64,000 nucleotides of DNA from Diphasiastrum complanatum (GCA_029204225.1 CM055101.1:43176927-43240926); one strand, 5' to 3'; counted from the first letter of the stretch, positions 1-10,321 are shown. Notes: generated by a model not told the origin, from the sequence alone. Numbers and translations: made by a program.

Positions 1-641
1 GGTATTCGTCTTTGTGTCGATTACAAAAAGCTTAATAAAATGACAATCATGAACCGTTATCCCTTACCTCGGATGGACGACTTAATGGACCGATTGAATG
101 ATGCAAAGTATTTCACCAAATTGAACCTTAGGTCGGGATACCATCAAATTAGAATTCATGAGGGAGATGTTTCCAAAACTGGTTTTCGTTCTAGGTATGT
201 CCATTACGAATTTTTAGTTTTACCCTTTGGTCTAACTAATGCCCCGACAACCTTCCAACAGATGATGAACGATATTCTTCGTCCATATCTAGGGAAGTTT
301 CTCGTGGTATTTTTGGATGACATTCTAATTTATAGTAAGGAGCACGAGGCGCATTTGCATACAGTCTTAGATAATCTAAGGCAGGCAAAGCTTTATGCTA
401 AGGAGTCTAAGTGTGAGTTTTTTAGATAAGACTCAAGTACTTGGGACATATCGTTTTTGATCGAGGTCTTGAAATCGATTACGATAAAGTCCAGAAAGTT
501 CGTGACTGGCCTATCTTGAAAACCATTAGGGAAGTTAAATCTTTTTTGGGCTTCACGGAGTTTTTCCATAAATTCATTAAATACTATGCCTTAATTGCAT
601 TGCCTCGAACCAAACTTTCGATCCAACATGAAGTAGAGTAG
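1..641 (+). pseudogene. Ty3/gypsy reverse transcriptase fragment (5' end outside window)
   Basis: Frame 1 is open from the first base and encodes the palm of a Ty3/gypsy reverse transcriptase: a VDYKKLN start, the LRSGYHQI motif, PFGLTNAP, and the catalytic FLDDIL box near 313-330. A TAA at 427-429 ends this frame. The homology continues from about 441 in another frame with the GHIV and SFLGF connection motifs, so there is a frameshift near 430-440. RNase H, integrase and LTRs are absent. Homology stops at about 640, where an unrelated minus-strand element begins. It resembles, but is clearly different from, the gypsy at 4340-10321, so it is an older insertion. The family assignment is secure; the subfamily is not. 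Confidence 0.9.
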
Positions 642-1803
642 GTGAAGATGAGTATCAAACCTAATAAATCCAGCCCTCTTGAGTCCATAACAAACCTCAA
701 TAAACTCACCAATGAGATCTCCCTTGCCTTGAAAAAATTGCCCCTCGATTTGCTCCATGTAATCTTCTCCAACCAACCTTTTGCCATCTCGATCATGAGT
801 GCTCAATTCACAATCATAGAATCCTTTGAGTTGATGAAGAGATGTGAGATCCATGCCTTGGATCTTCCCAAGAACCAATCTTCCATTGCTCTTTCCTTCA
901 TAGGACTCCCTCTTAATGATTGCATCATAAGAAGTAAAAACCTCAAAGACATTAGAAGCCATGAAAAAATCATTAGTAATATAAGGCTGATTGAAGTACT
1001 CTCTTTTTTCAAACAAGAACTTCTATTCAATGGTTTAAGTAATGACTCATATGATAATGAATCTTCCTCACTATCATTCACAATGACATCATTCAAAGTA
1101 CATCCTACTTTGAACACTTCACATACTTCTCTTCTTCTTGACTTGTGACTATCTCCGTCACCAACTCTCTTGATAGAACCATTTGATCTACTCTCTTTAT
1201 GAAAACATGTGACTCCACTTGCTGGAAAAATGACTTGGTAGAATCATAACAAAGAAATTTAAAAGAACCACCTCCTTCATGAATGCACCTAGCAACATTT
1301 TTTTCCATATGATCAAAGAAATTATTAACAACTACCTTTTCCAAGGAAGAACCTTCACCACCTCCATTGATGAAGTCAGCTCTTTCCTTACCTTTTGCAT
1401 GCTTGCACTGGCCATGAAGAGCCATTGAAGAGCCATCATTATCCTCATAACTAGCCAAGTTAGCACAAAGATGAACATTTCCAAAAAGCATATTAGATCT
1501 TGATCTAGATCTAGCATAAAGAAGCTTGTTAGACTTTGCATAAGATCCACCAATTTTATTGATGCTAAAAGGGAACTTTGGAAAGTTGAGACCAATCTCC
1601 TTTTCCATTCCATCCTTTTTGTTATCCATAACAAAAGCATCAAGCTTGAAAAGTCTACCTTGTCTATTGCCCCTAGCAACCAAGATTTCTTCCTTTGTAA
1701 TGAAACAAACATCACCACCAAACTTTACCATGTATCCTTTCTCTATCGTTTGACCACAACACTTAACAAATTCTTTGAGTGAATGGAACAAAATCAATTG
1801 CAC
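642..1803 (-). pseudogene. Decayed copia-like pol fragment
   Basis: Minus-strand reading from 1803 down to 1105 is open for 232 codons. Its first part resembles the copia region just before integrase: an EKGYMVKFGGD-like stretch followed by ARGNRQGRLFKLDAF, very close to the QGRLFKLDA motif of the copia at 53140. The rest (a Gly/Glu-rich stretch, then VESHVFIKRVD) is not recognised. Homologous-looking frames continue down to about 642 in two other minus frames, implying frameshifts. No LTR, protease or reverse transcriptase is visible. The retroelement call rests mainly on the pre-integrase motif and is tentative. Confidence 0.45.
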
Positions 1804-1899
1804 AAGATTTCTATTGCATAGGCTCTATCATTCCTTATGAGTAGAAGCAATTAGAAGTCAATTTGAATCTGATTTTTCCAGTGCATGGTTAGTGCAAGT

Positions 1900-2022
1900 C
1901 ATTGCATATTGTTGCATGAGCTTGCATGTTCCTTAAACATTCTTGCATGTCATTGCATGTTGTTGCATGAGCTTGGATGTTGCTTAAACGTTCTTGCATG
2001 TCAATGCATGTTGTTGCATGAG
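1900..2022. repeat. 51-bp tandem repeat, about 2.4 copies
   Basis: Copies start at 1900, 1951 and 2002 (period exactly 51 bp). Each opens with a CATTGCATGTTGTTGCATGAG-like block and continues through CTTAAAC to TTCTTGCATGT. The copies differ at a few positions and the third is truncated at about 2022. The unit is rich in TGCATG. No coding role is apparent. Confidence 0.85.
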
Positions 2023-2207
2023 GTCTTTTAAGCCTCGAGGCAACTTGTGGGCTTATTAGATCCAAGATCCTCAAGCTTCCCCTAAACTTTGGTGTCTCGA
2101 ATTGTGTTTTTTCACGCTCTAGGCTACCCTGATTTGCAGCACATTGAATATTTAATGTTTCTGTTTGATTCATTTCTTATGTACTATCCTAATAGTATGT
2201 AAATGAT

Positions 2208-2215
2208 ATTCAAAC
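2208..2215. repeat. 8-bp target-site duplication, left (ATTCAAAC)
   Basis: ATTCAAAC directly precedes the hAT terminal sequence at 2216 and is repeated exactly at 13586-13593 directly after the other terminus. An 8-bp duplication is characteristic of hAT transposition. Confidence 0.93.
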
Positions 2216-2275
2216 CATAGTTGCACTACGATTCTGAATCGCAGTTTAGAATCGCAATTCGGAATTTTCCTAGAA
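2216..2275. repeat. hAT left terminal and subterminal repeats
   Basis: The terminal CATAGTTGCA is followed by GATTCTGAATCGCAG and TTAGAATCGCAATTCGG, so GAATCGC-type heptamers occur in alternating orientation. Such subterminal arrays are the usual binding sites of hAT transposases. The opposite end carries the same words, which supports pairing these two ends. Confidence 0.8.
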
Positions 2276-2527
2276 TCGTTTTTTTTTTTTGATTTTTTTT
2301 TTGGAAATCTGGGTATTAGATGAAAGCTCTAATTAAGAGCATTATTGCTGTGTAGTTTGCCAAATTTTTCAGGTACCGGATGGTCCAGTTCAGGTGCATT
2401 AATCCATGTTGGATTCTGTCAAGGATAAAAATTCAAAACTAACCTCTAGCTGTTCGTTACAATCACAGATGGTCCCAGTGGGACAGAGACAGAGAATTGT
2501 AGAGCAATTGTACCTTGCTTTTTGCTT

Positions 2528-2612
2528 CGTGGGGGGCTGCCCCCCGACCCCCCCCTGCTCCTGGACCCCCCCGGCGACAGTAGCAGGGGGGGGGGGGGTG
2601 CTGCCCCTGCAC
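2528..2612. repeat. G/C homopolymer cluster with inverted-repeat potential
   Basis: This holds runs of G and C, including GGGGGGCTGCCCCCC and a run of about 13 G near 2587-2600, capped by GTGCTGCCCCTGCACG. The open frames across it on both strands are a by-product of the missing A/T and show no protein motif. It lies inside the hAT element, upstream of the transposase. Confidence 0.7.
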
Positions 2613-2906
2613 GTAGATAAAATTGGGCTCCAAATGCGCGCCGAGAAGGGCCCAATATTTATGCCCCCAACTGTATGCACATTGCACTCACATCTCCAGT
2701 GAAATGATTGCAAAAGTGATCATCATCCATAGAGTTGATAGTTTGGGCTGTATACAGCATTAACAATTACTGAGAACCAGAGCAAATAACAACCAAATAG
2801 CTACTGACTTTTATCTGTCTGTGCCCTATTTACTGCACTTCTGGGAGGCAAAACGCTGGTTTGACCATTGCTCCCCTAAAAAAATTTCAGCCATAAGCTA
2901 TTTTTG

Positions 2907-2909
<3 letters not shown>

Positions 2910-2962
<53 letters not shown>

Positions 2963-2970
2963 ATATATAT
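2910..2970. repeat. (TA)n microsatellite
   Basis: About 60 bp of alternating T and A with one phase break. It lies in the 5' non-coding part of the hAT element. The reading frames crossing it are artefacts. Confidence 0.95.
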
Positions 2971-3370
2971 GTATCATAGGTTACCGCGGGACCGTACTGG
3001 TACTACGGTACCACAATATAATAATATTTTTAATATTTAATATTTTTTTTAATTTTTTTGACCTAAATCTACCCGCCCCCCTCGCATCTTCTCTGAAATT
3101 TTTTTGCGCCCTCGCTGCCCTGCCTTCGCTACTGTTTTTGCCTGCCTGCCTTTGCTGCCTTGCGTCGCCCTTCGCCCATGCAATGCCCTGTTTGCTGCCT
3201 TGCGTCACCCTTCGCCCATGCAATGCCCTGCCTTGCATCTGATTTGCTTCGCCTTGCCTTCGCCCATTTTCAGCGTCTCTCCAACAGTGAACCCTACTGT
3301 TTTTTTTCCAACTTTCCATCCTTCCAGCTTTAGCTTCATCTGCATTTTTTCCCTAGTTTTCTCCATCACA

Positions 3371-4339
3371 ATGGTGCAGTTCGACCTTTTCGATCTGTGG
3401 GACGAGGTGAACGTTGTCAGGCGGGTCCGACAAGACCAACAAGACCGGTCAGAAGGTCGTGCGTTGCCGATACTGCCTAGTCGAATTTGTTGCGTCCCTC
3501 ACTCGCCGGCCACGTCTTGTGGCGGGGGAGAACACCATTTCGGAGGGCGTTCTCCGGTTTTGCACCGCTCCTTATGTGGCTGACCCAGAGTTGCTGCCTG
3601 CTTGGCTGGCACGCACGAGGAGAGGGAGTGCATTCTCGTCCCGTCCCATTGCTCCTCATCCCCCTCAGACAGTTCCACCACACGCACCCCCATCTGCACC
3701 CATTCCGGTGGATCCCGTCCCCTCGCGTCCGCCAGTTGCCACTACGGTTCCACCACCACGTCCTGTTGCTCGCACGCCCCCAGTTTACGATTTTCTCATG
3801 GACTCTCCGCCACCCGAGCAGGCCCAGGATGCTAGTGACGAGGCCTTCGAGGATGTTGAGGAGATCCCTCCCTCCCTTCGTTCCCATCCGGATGATGTCC
3901 TTAGCCAACAGTTTTCGTATCCCATGCCAGATGTTGCCCCTCCAGTGTACCCCACTTATGTTGCTGCACCCATCCGTGCCAGTGCATCCCACTCTCCCCA
4001 TCCCACGTCTACAGCCGATGCATCCACTAGTGCCCAGCCTGTCGCGTCATCATCCATTCCCGTCACGGTTGATGCACCATGCTGGAGGTCCACTACCCGT
4101 CGCCCACCAGCAGGGAGAGCCCTTACACAGCAGACCATTCGCGGCGTGCATCAGCCGCACATGGACAGAGAGGCCACACAGGTCGTGGCCAGTTTGATAT
4201 ATGAGCTGAACCTTCCTTTTGCCATCACCGATTTTGAGCCTTTCAGAAGGGTATTCCGCCTTGCACAGTCTGTCAGCCCTAGCTGGAGAGTCCCTAGTTC
4301 AGAGGTTGTTTGCACACACATGCTGAGAGATAGGGTCGA
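3371..4339 (+). pseudogene. hAT transposase, 5' half (BED zinc finger), split by gypsy
   Basis: The best start is the ATG at 3371 (MVQFDLFDLWDEV...), which fits the Trp-containing start of a BED finger. The finger and the rest lie in another frame, open from 3411 only after a TGA at 3408-3410, so a frameshift sits near 3410-3420. The finger reads CRYC, but the paired His is replaced (TRRPRLVAG where TRLKRHLAG is usual). A long Pro/Ser-rich linker follows (about 3640-4130), then the helical region with LPFAITDFEPFRRVF and VCTHMLRDRV. At 4340 the gypsy LTR interrupts the codon run, which resumes at 10322. In function it would bind element ends and cut and paste the transposon; this copy is dead. 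Confidence 0.85.
4335..4339. repeat. 5-bp target duplication of the gypsy, left (GTCGA)
   Basis: GTCGA abuts the TG end of the LTR at 4340. The identical GTCGA at 10322-10326 abuts the CA end of the other LTR. A five-base duplication is normal for Ty3/gypsy integrase. Confidence 0.95.
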
Positions 4340-4697
4340 TGTAATAGATCCTAACACCACAGTAGGGCAAACACTAATTGATCCACCCAACCTTGCCTAC
4401 TCCCTGATATAGAGTAAGCCCCTCCTAGCCCAGTGTGAGGACTGGTAGCATGCTACTGCCAAGTGTCGGCCACGTGGCACTGACGTGGCCGACTGCACGT
4501 CGGGACCCAACTGGGGGCCCTATCCTGCTGACAGGGTCCCTAGGCTGTGTTAGGCCCGCCATGGCTATGGACCGTGCTGGGGCACACTACTCACACTGTC
4601 TTGCCCTGTTGGTCATGTACGCTGGACACGACCCTGACTGTGGTATCTGACCTATCTGTGTTCTCTAGGGTTCGGCACTGGTTACGAGCTCGTAACA
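4340..4697 (-). repeat. 3' LTR of gypsy chromovirus
   Basis: This 358-bp copy runs TG...CA on the plus strand and reads identical to 9964-10321. On the coding strand it begins with TGTTACGAGCTCGTAAC, which contains a perfect 16-bp palindrome at plus 4681-4696. A 71-codon open frame within it is LTR sequence, not a gene. Confidence 0.95.
4470..4503. promoter_or_regulatory. ACGT-core motif cluster in gypsy LTR
   Basis: Within 34 bp there are three ACGT cores: GCCACGTGGC (a G-box), TGACGTGG and GCACGTCGG. The same cluster recurs in the other LTR at 10094-10127. In plants such cores bind bZIP and bHLH factors in light and ABA responses. They lie in the U3-to-R part of the LTR. Regulatory function here is inferred from sequence only. 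Confidence 0.4.
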
Positions 4698-4711
4698 CTC
4701 CCTCCCCCTTA
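4698..4711 (-). promoter_or_regulatory. Polypurine tract of gypsy chromovirus
   Basis: The plus strand reads CTCCCTCCCCCTTA directly after the LTR. On the coding strand this is TAAGGGGGAGGGAG, immediately upstream of the 3' LTR. It would prime plus-strand DNA synthesis. It overlaps the last pol codon region. Confidence 0.85.
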
Positions 4712-7700
4712 AGAACCGTCTTGGTCCTCTAAGACAAAGTCTGGAAAAATCTTGCGAAGGACGCTGCCTCTTTCCCAAGTGGCATTCTCAACAGGCTGAT
4801 CATTCCACTTAACCAGATATTCTCGGTATAGAGTATGACGAGTCTGCGTCTCTCTACTATCAAGAATTTCCTCTGGTTCATGTGGAGGTTGTTGAGGATC
4901 CAATGGGAGAACTAGAACACTGTCCCCTACCAGATTATCTGATCTGGTTAAGGCTTTTCGTAACTGACTTACATGAAAAACTGGAAAAACCTTACTGCTG
5001 TGTGGGAGTTCTAGTTCATAGGTGACCTCGCCTAGTCTCCTACTGATGGTAAAGGGACCACAATACCTTGGAGACAACTTAGCACACACTCCTGATTTGA
5101 GGGTTTTAGAGTCAACTGGGACTCTCAAGTAGACTTTCTCACCAGTGGAGAACTGCACATCCCGTCTGTGTGGATCTGCATAATGCCTGGCTCGATCCTG
5201 GGATTGTCTAATGCTACGCTTAGCATGTTCTATCATCTGGTTTAGGTCTTCTAAAAAGTTTCTGGCTGCTTCAACTTTTTCTTGTTTAAACCCTACAGCT
5301 GTGGGTGAGCGTGGCTGAAAACCGTACATCAGCATAAATGGGCTGTATCCCGTAGCTGAATGTTTGGTACTGTTGTAAGCAAACTCTAATATTGAGAGAT
5401 ACTCCTCCCAATTAGTCTGCCTCTTGCTGACGTATGCACGAAGCATATCCTCCAGCACTTGATTTACCCTTTCTGTTTGACCGTCCGTCTGTGGATGGTC
5501 AGTGGTACTCATATTAAGTTTAGTATGGAGATGATGGAATACTGCCTTCCAAAAATTTCCAGTAAACTTACTGTCCCGGTCGCTGACTATGCCGGAAGGT
5601 AGACCGTACAATTTAAATAGCCCGTCTACAAACAACCTCGCTAACTCTGGAGCTCTAACGGTTGTTTTGGTCGGAATAAAATGAGCCATTTTGGTCAGAC
5701 GGTCAACTGTGACCCATATAGCGTCATTACCCTTTTGGGTTTTAGGCAGGCCTACTATAAAATCCATGGAGATACTCTCCCATTTACCAGCTGGTATTTC
5801 TAAGGGATGCAACAACCCTCCTGCCTTTAAACGCTCTGCTTTATTTACTTGACATTTCTGGCAACTGGTTACATACTGGTGGACGTCCTTTTTCATACTG
5901 GGCCAGAAAAATTGCCTACGAAGAAGCTCATAGGTCTTCTGTATGCCTGGGTGTCCCGCGCTAGGATTGTCATGACATTCATATAGGACCTGCTGCCTAT
6001 AATCCTCTGAATTGGGGACACATACTCTATCTCTATAGAGCAAGTACTCATCCTGAATGGAATACTGTTTCCATTTGAATCCTTGAGTCAACTGACCCTC
6101 AACCACTGGGGTTTGCTTGGGTAATACAACCTCAGAATCCTCAACGTCATCTGACGACGTATACTCGGACTCATCATCATCCTCAACGGAAGCTGCCGTA
6201 TTCTTGGATGAACTGGCACCAGCCCCGGGAACTGGTTCTGGAGTCTGTAACTGTCTGTTCTGGACTGAGTTCCAGATAATAGAGAAGAATGCATCATGTT
6301 GGCATTTCCCTCTCAAGGACTCGAGTAACTCATTACGAATCTGAGTAAAACTCAGCTCGTTTATCATAGGCATTCTGCTAAGGGCATCTGCTACTGTATT
6401 GAATTTTCCACGCCTATATCTGATAGACATGTCAAACTCTTGCATCAACTCTGCCCAACGAGCTTTCCGACCTCTAAGCTCAGGTTGATTGCAAAGGTAT
6501 CTGAGACTCTCATGGTCTGTCAGGACCTCAAAGTTGGCACCATACAAATAATGCCTCCAAGTCTTAAGGGCATGGACTATAGAAAAGAGTTCCTTTTCAT
6601 AGGCACTATACCTAGTCTGTGCTGGCTCGAGTTTTTTACTCTCGAACGCAACTGGTCGTCCACCCTGAGTTAGCACAGCACCTACTGCAAAGTCGCTAGC
6701 ATCTGTTTCGACCACAAATGGCTGATTGGGGTCGACGACCTTTAAAACTGGTGCTGTGGCTAAAGCTGTTTTGAGAGCATCAAAGCTCTCCTGTTGTGCG
6801 GACTCCCAAATGAACTCCTTTCCCTTCCCCTTAAGGAGATTTGTCATAGGGACTGCTATCTGAGCATATTCCTTGACAAATCGTCTGTAATATCCCGCCA
6901 GACCAAGAAAGATTTGAAGTTCCAAAATATTCTGAGGTCTCAGCCAACTGAGTATGGCTTTAACCTTATTTGGGTCCATCTTAATCCCATCTGAAGAGAT
7001 AATGTGACCCAAATATGCTACTTCTTCAACGAAGAATTCACACTTGGATTGTTTAGCATAAAGCTTATGCTTTCTGAGCAGTCGAAACACCTTTCTGAGG
7101 TGTTTTAGATGCTCCTTCCTCGTTTTGCTGTAGAAGAGGATGTCATCTAAAAATACGACTACAAACTTACCCAAGTATGGTCTGAGGACACTGTTCATCA
7201 AGGTCATAAAGGTAGCTGGAGCATTTGTGAGCCCAAATGGCATCACCTTAAACTCATAATGACCGTGACGAGTCCTAAAAGCTGTTTTCGAGACATCTTC
7301 CGATTTTATACGGACTTGATGATATCCCGATCTGAGGTCTATTTTACTGAAAAACTTAGCCCCGTCGAGTTGATCAAACAACTCGTCTGCCCGAGGCATA
7401 GGGTATTTATTCTTAATTGTGACTTTATTGAGGGCTCTGTAATCTACGCAAAGACGCATAGACCCCTCTTTCTTTTTCACCAATAGGACTGGTGAGGCCC
7501 ATGGTGAACTACTGGTCTGAATTTGGCCTTTCCCAAGATAGTCTGTTAACTGCCTAGTTATTTCTTCATCCTCTGTTCGGCTGACCCGATACGGAGGTTT
7601 AGAAACAGGTGCTGTACCTGGTACTAGGTTTATTACATGATCTACCTCTCTGCTAGGTGGTAAACCATGTGGCAAATCTTCAGGAAAAACATCTTTAAAT

Positions 7701-7870
7701 TTAGACAATAAAGTTTCTAATTTACTGATTTTCTGCTGAATAGAACTGGAAATAGAAATTTCAGGAATAAACTGAAAGTCACATAAGAATACCTGATGGT
7801 CTTCGTCTCCGATTAGCTGACAGAGCTCTGAACTGCAGACCAGGGCTGTTGGGAACATCATGCTCCCCAT
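4709..7870 (-). CDS. Gypsy chromovirus pol: RT, RNase H, integrase, chromodomain
   Basis: An uninterrupted 1,053-codon frame. Reverse transcriptase occupies about residues 90-290 (LRSGYHQ, FGLTNAP, FLDDIL with Asp242-Asp243). RNase H spans about 380-500 (TDAS Asp390, TDHESL Asp452). A Ser/acidic linker at about 545-585 precedes the H2C2 zinc-binding motif (His633, His640, Cys670, Cys673). The integrase core has Asp703, Asp764 and Glu800, all retained. A chromodomain with YLVKWN and ATWE closes the protein at about 998-1046. The ATG at 7870 overlaps the end of gag by 92 nt in the +1 frame. Translation would need +1 frameshifting or reinitiation, or else a one-base insertion has separated a former single frame. 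All catalytic residues look intact. Confidence 0.95.
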   Translation of the reverse strand: MGSMMFPTALVCSSELCQLIGDEDHQVFLCDFQFIPEISISSSIQQKISKLETLLSKFKDVFPEDLPHGLPPSREVDHVINLVPGTAPVSKPPYRVSRTEDEEITRQLTDYLGKGQIQTSSSPWASPVLLVKKKEGSMRLCVDYRALNKVTIKNKYPMPRADELFDQLDGAKFFSKIDLRSGYHQVRIKSEDVSKTAFRTRHGHYEFKVMPFGLTNAPATFMTLMNSVLRPYLGKFVVVFLDDILFYSKTRKEHLKHLRKVFRLLRKHKLYAKQSKCEFFVEEVAYLGHIISSDGIKMDPNKVKAILSWLRPQNILELQIFLGLAGYYRRFVKEYAQIAVPMTNLLKGKGKEFIWESAQQESFDALKTALATAPVLKVVDPNQPFVVETDASDFAVGAVLTQGGRPVAFESKKLEPAQTRYSAYEKELFSIVHALKTWRHYLYGANFEVLTDHESLRYLCNQPELRGRKARWAELMQEFDMSIRYRRGKFNTVADALSRMPMINELSFTQIRNELLESLRGKCQHDAFFSIIWNSVQNRQLQTPEPVPGAGASSSKNTAASVEDDDESEYTSSDDVEDSEVVLPKQTPVVEGQLTQGFKWKQYSIQDEYLLYRDRVCVPNSEDYRQQVLYECHDNPSAGHPGIQKTYELLRRQFFWPSMKKDVHQYVTSCQKCQVNKAERLKAGGLLHPLEIPAGKWESISMDFIVGLPKTQKGNDAIWVTVDRLTKMAHFIPTKTTVRAPELARLFVDGLFKLYGLPSGIVSDRDSKFTGNFWKAVFHHLHTKLNMSTTDHPQTDGQTERVNQVLEDMLRAYVSKRQTNWEEYLSILEFAYNSTKHSATGYSPFMLMYGFQPRSPTAVGFKQEKVEAARNFLEDLNQMIEHAKRSIRQSQDRARHYADPHRRDVQFSTGEKVYLRVPVDSKTLKSGVCAKLSPRYCGPFTISRRLGEVTYELELPHSSKVFPVFHVSQLRKALTRSDNLVGDSVLVLPLDPQQPPHEPEEILDSRETQTRHTLYREYLVKWNDQPVENATWERGSVLRKIFPDFVLEDQDGS

Positions 7871-9452
7871 GCAACTGGATCTCTCGGCCTTTATACTGAA
7901 AGCTGAGGGTGTTCTCCTGATAGTTTCTGTGGAGGGAAGGTCCTAAACTGTAGAGCCAATCTCTCCCGAGAACAATGTCTGTTCGATCCAGGTGCATTAT
8001 CTGAAAGTTTATTTGATCTTGGTACCCCTGAATACCAAGATTTAACTTACTTACCATAGTTTCCCATATTTTTTTATCTTCACCCTTAGCTAATGAAACT
8101 ATGTACCTATGCTGACTAGGTACTTCTGGTAGTTTAAGCTTTTTAACCAGGGTGTGGTTGATGAAATTATGGGTTGCCCCATCATCAACCATGACTCTTA
8201 CTGACTGGTTACCAACTTTCCCATGCATACGTACTAGGTCATGCGGCCCAAAGCTGAAGGGTCTCGCTAGCATTGCAGAGGTCAGCTGGCAACAGTGTTC
8301 ATGATCTTCATGATACACTTTGATCTCGGAAGCTGCCGAGTCACTGGGGAAACATACAGTCTGAACAAGATGAACTTGTTTTTTATCTTTTTTAGTGAAA
8401 GGCCCCTTGGGACACTGTCTGACTGTGTGTCCCTTGCCCATACACACAAAGCACAAACGTTCTTGTTTGGCTTTCTCAAAATCATCTGGTTTTAAGGGCT
8501 GTATGTGTGAAGGGCGTTTCTGAGGAGCTTCACCTTTAAATTTATCTTCTTTCTTTCTTTTTAAAAATTTCTTTTTAAATTGAAAGTCTTTCTGAGGAAG
8601 CTGCTCAGAAAGTGGTTGCTGTCTCGCTCTCTTCCTACCCACTGAATCATCATAGATTTGAGCATATCTGAGAGCTTGCTCAAGGGTAGTAGGCGAGTTT
8701 CTCTGGACCTCTACTTTATATTCATCTTTGAGGCCACGGACAAATCCCCTGATTTTTTGATAGTCATCCATATTTTTAATCTTTAAAATTGCCTCTCGAT
8801 ACTGCGAGATATATTGGATGAGGGACTTGTCCATTACTGTTCTTTCCCAGGCTTCCCAGGCTCTATCAAGTTCATTCTCTGGTAGAAATTCTCTTAGGAA
8901 AGCTTCTTCAAAAGCTTTCCATGACCGGGGAGTCTGCCCAGTCTCCTGGAGATTTAACCACCACTTATAGGCCATAGGCCCTAAAGAAAGACTGGCCTCA
9001 ATTGCTTGCAAATGGTCAGGGGTCTGTTTAAGAGCATGAATGTTCTTCCATTTGCTGAGGAAGGTTTGTAGAATATCTGCATTTCTATCCTTCTCTTCCC
9101 CATTAAAAGTAGGAGGCTTTAAATCACCCGAAACTGATGGAAGTGGAGAAGGGGATAACTGAGAAGTGGAGGGAAGGCTTCCTTTCGCGGAGCTCAAAAT
9201 CAAGTTTTTGAGTTCAGCGAACGAGTCGTCCACACTGGACTTGAAATTGGCTAATGCCAGCTTCAGTTCATCCACTTCTGTTACCAATTGGAGGAACTGC
9301 TCCTTGGTAACCAGTTCGTCGAGTTCTTCGGCGAACTGTTCCTGTTCTTCTACTTCCATGGGTTCCTTCCCTTTTCTGTAAGCCAAGGCTTCTGTTTCAA
9401 GTTCGTCGAAGCCTCTCTCCTGGGGTTGATCAGGTCCCTGAGGAGTGGTCAT
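7779..9452 (-). CDS. Gypsy chromovirus gag and aspartic protease
   Basis: A 557-codon frame. The N-terminus is acidic and probably helical (about residues 30-75). A retrotransposon gag domain spans about 110-270 and includes KWWLNL and [10 protein letters not shown] basic stretch (about 290-315) precedes one CCHC zinc knuckle, [14 protein letters not shown], at 334-347. The protease follows in the same frame with [11 protein letters not shown] at about 420-430 and VLGRDWL near 494-500. The active-site triplet is Asp-Asp-Gly instead of the usual Asp-Ser/Thr-Gly. The last 30 codons overlap the start of pol and look like out-of-frame reading. Gag would form the particle and the protease would process the polyprotein. 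Confidence 0.93.
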   Translation of the reverse strand: MTTPQGPDQPQERGFDELETEALAYRKGKEPMEVEEQEQFAEELDELVTKEQFLQLVTEVDELKLALANFKSSVDDSFAELKNLILSSAKGSLPSTSQLSPSPLPSVSGDLKPPTFNGEEKDRNADILQTFLSKWKNIHALKQTPDHLQAIEASLSLGPMAYKWWLNLQETGQTPRSWKAFEEAFLREFLPENELDRAWEAWERTVMDKSLIQYISQYREAILKIKNMDDYQKIRGFVRGLKDEYKVEVQRNSPTTLEQALRYAQIYDDSVGRKRARQQPLSEQLPQKDFQFKKKFLKRKKEDKFKGEAPQKRPSHIQPLKPDDFEKAKQERLCFVCMGKGHTVRQCPKGPFTKKDKKQVHLVQTVCFPSDSAASEIKVYHEDHEHCCQLTSAMLARPFSFGPHDLVRMHGKVGNQSVRVMVDDGATHNFINHTLVKKLKLPEVPSQHRYIVSLAKGEDKKIWETMVSKLNLGIQGYQDQINFQIMHLDRTDIVLGRDWLYSLGPSLHRNYQENTLSFQYKGREIQLHGEHDVPNSPGLQFRALSANRRRRPSGILM

Positions 9453-9963
9453 CTTCGAAACTGAAAGAGAGCTACCTTAACTTCTGAAGGAAAAAAGTCT
9501 AAAAGACTAATTTACAACTGTACAAGGGAAAGGAAAGATGACTTAGCTGTTTCTGAGGACTGTACTTCCAAAGAGATTATGAAGAGGAACCCTTTCAGCT
9601 CTTTTCCCCAAGATTTCAGACCTGCTGTCCCGGAAAATGCCAGTTTGAAGCTTCAAAACGGTGCCAAATTTCCCGGTTCTTGAGTTGAGTAGCTGACTAA
9701 TCTGATTTGAGGTGTGGGGCTCCAACAAACCGAGTAAAAACCGGAAGTTTACAAAAAGAAATCCGGAATTTTTGAAGTCCCTGCCCTCGCTGGTTGGTCA
9801 GCAACCTGTCTGGCCCGATTTGTCCAATTTACAGCTCTAAAATCACCTTGATTCTCTGATTTACTCTCAGCCTGTAGGTCGCTGGTCTGTAGCAAGCAAG
9901 TCTGAAACTCAGACTCCTGAAAAACTTCTGAAAAACAGGGTTAAATTCTGAGATTTCTACCAG
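9453..9963 (-). promoter_or_regulatory. Gypsy 5' untranslated leader and primer-binding site
   Basis: These 511 bp lie between the 5' LTR and gag. Next to the LTR, the coding strand reads C then TGGTAGAAATCTCAG (plus 9948-9962). TGG fits pairing with a tRNA 3' CCA end, but beyond TGGTA it does not match the initiator-Met site (TGGTATCAGAGC) used by the copia elements here. The tRNA used is not identified. No gene is seen in the leader. Confidence 0.6.
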
Positions 9964-10321
9964 TGTAATAGATCCTAACACCACAGTAGGGCAAACACTA
10001 ATTGATCCACCCAACCTTGCCTACTCCCTGATATAGAGTAAGCCCCTCCTAGCCCAGTGTGAGGACTGGTAGCATGCTACTGCCAAGTGTCGGCCACGTG
10101 GCACTGACGTGGCCGACTGCACGTCGGGACCCAACTGGGGGCCCTATCCTGCTGACAGGGTCCCTAGGCTGTGTTAGGCCCGCCATGGCTATGGACCGTG
10201 CTGGGGCACACTACTCACACTGTCTTGCCCTGTTGGTCATGTACGCTGGACACGACCCTGACTGTGGTATCTGACCTATCTGTGTTCTCTAGGGTTCGGC
10301 ACTGGTTACGAGCTCGTAACA
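9964..10321 (-). repeat. 5' LTR of gypsy chromovirus
   Basis: This 358-bp LTR appears identical to 4340-4697 over its full length. It carries the same palindrome at its outer end (plus 10305-10320) and the same ACGT cluster. It would hold the promoter. No strong TATA box is evident; CTATATC on the coding strand is the nearest candidate. Confidence 0.95.

Larger units (their letters stand above)
4340..10321 (-). mobile_element. Full-length Ty3/gypsy chromovirus, very recent insertion
   Basis: A complete 5,982-bp LTR retrotransposon on the minus strand. It has two 358-bp LTRs with no difference I could find, a GTCGA duplication, a polypurine tract at 4698-4711, a gag-protease frame and a pol frame ending in a chromodomain. 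The order reverse transcriptase, RNase H, integrase, chromodomain defines a chromovirus. It sits inside the hAT transposase gene, in the opposite orientation. Identical LTRs imply insertion very recently relative to the other elements here. Pol is offset by +1 from gag, which is either programmed or a disabling one-base change. Confidence 0.95.

Noticed and set aside
2399-2713. Overlapping frames of 69-104 codons on both strands
   Set aside because: They follow the G/C homopolymer block. Frames contradict each other and show no motif.
2904-3319. 112-codon frames on both strands across the TA repeat
   Set aside because: The Tyr-Ile run is the microsatellite, and the rest lacks domain features.
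3477-4001. 174-codon minus-strand frame opposite the hAT transposase
   Set aside because: Shadow of the Pro/Ser-rich linker encoded on the plus strand.
4435-4650. 71-codon frame, also present at 10059-10274
   Set aside because: Both copies lie wholly inside the gypsy LTRs; the identity reflects LTR duplication, not a gene.
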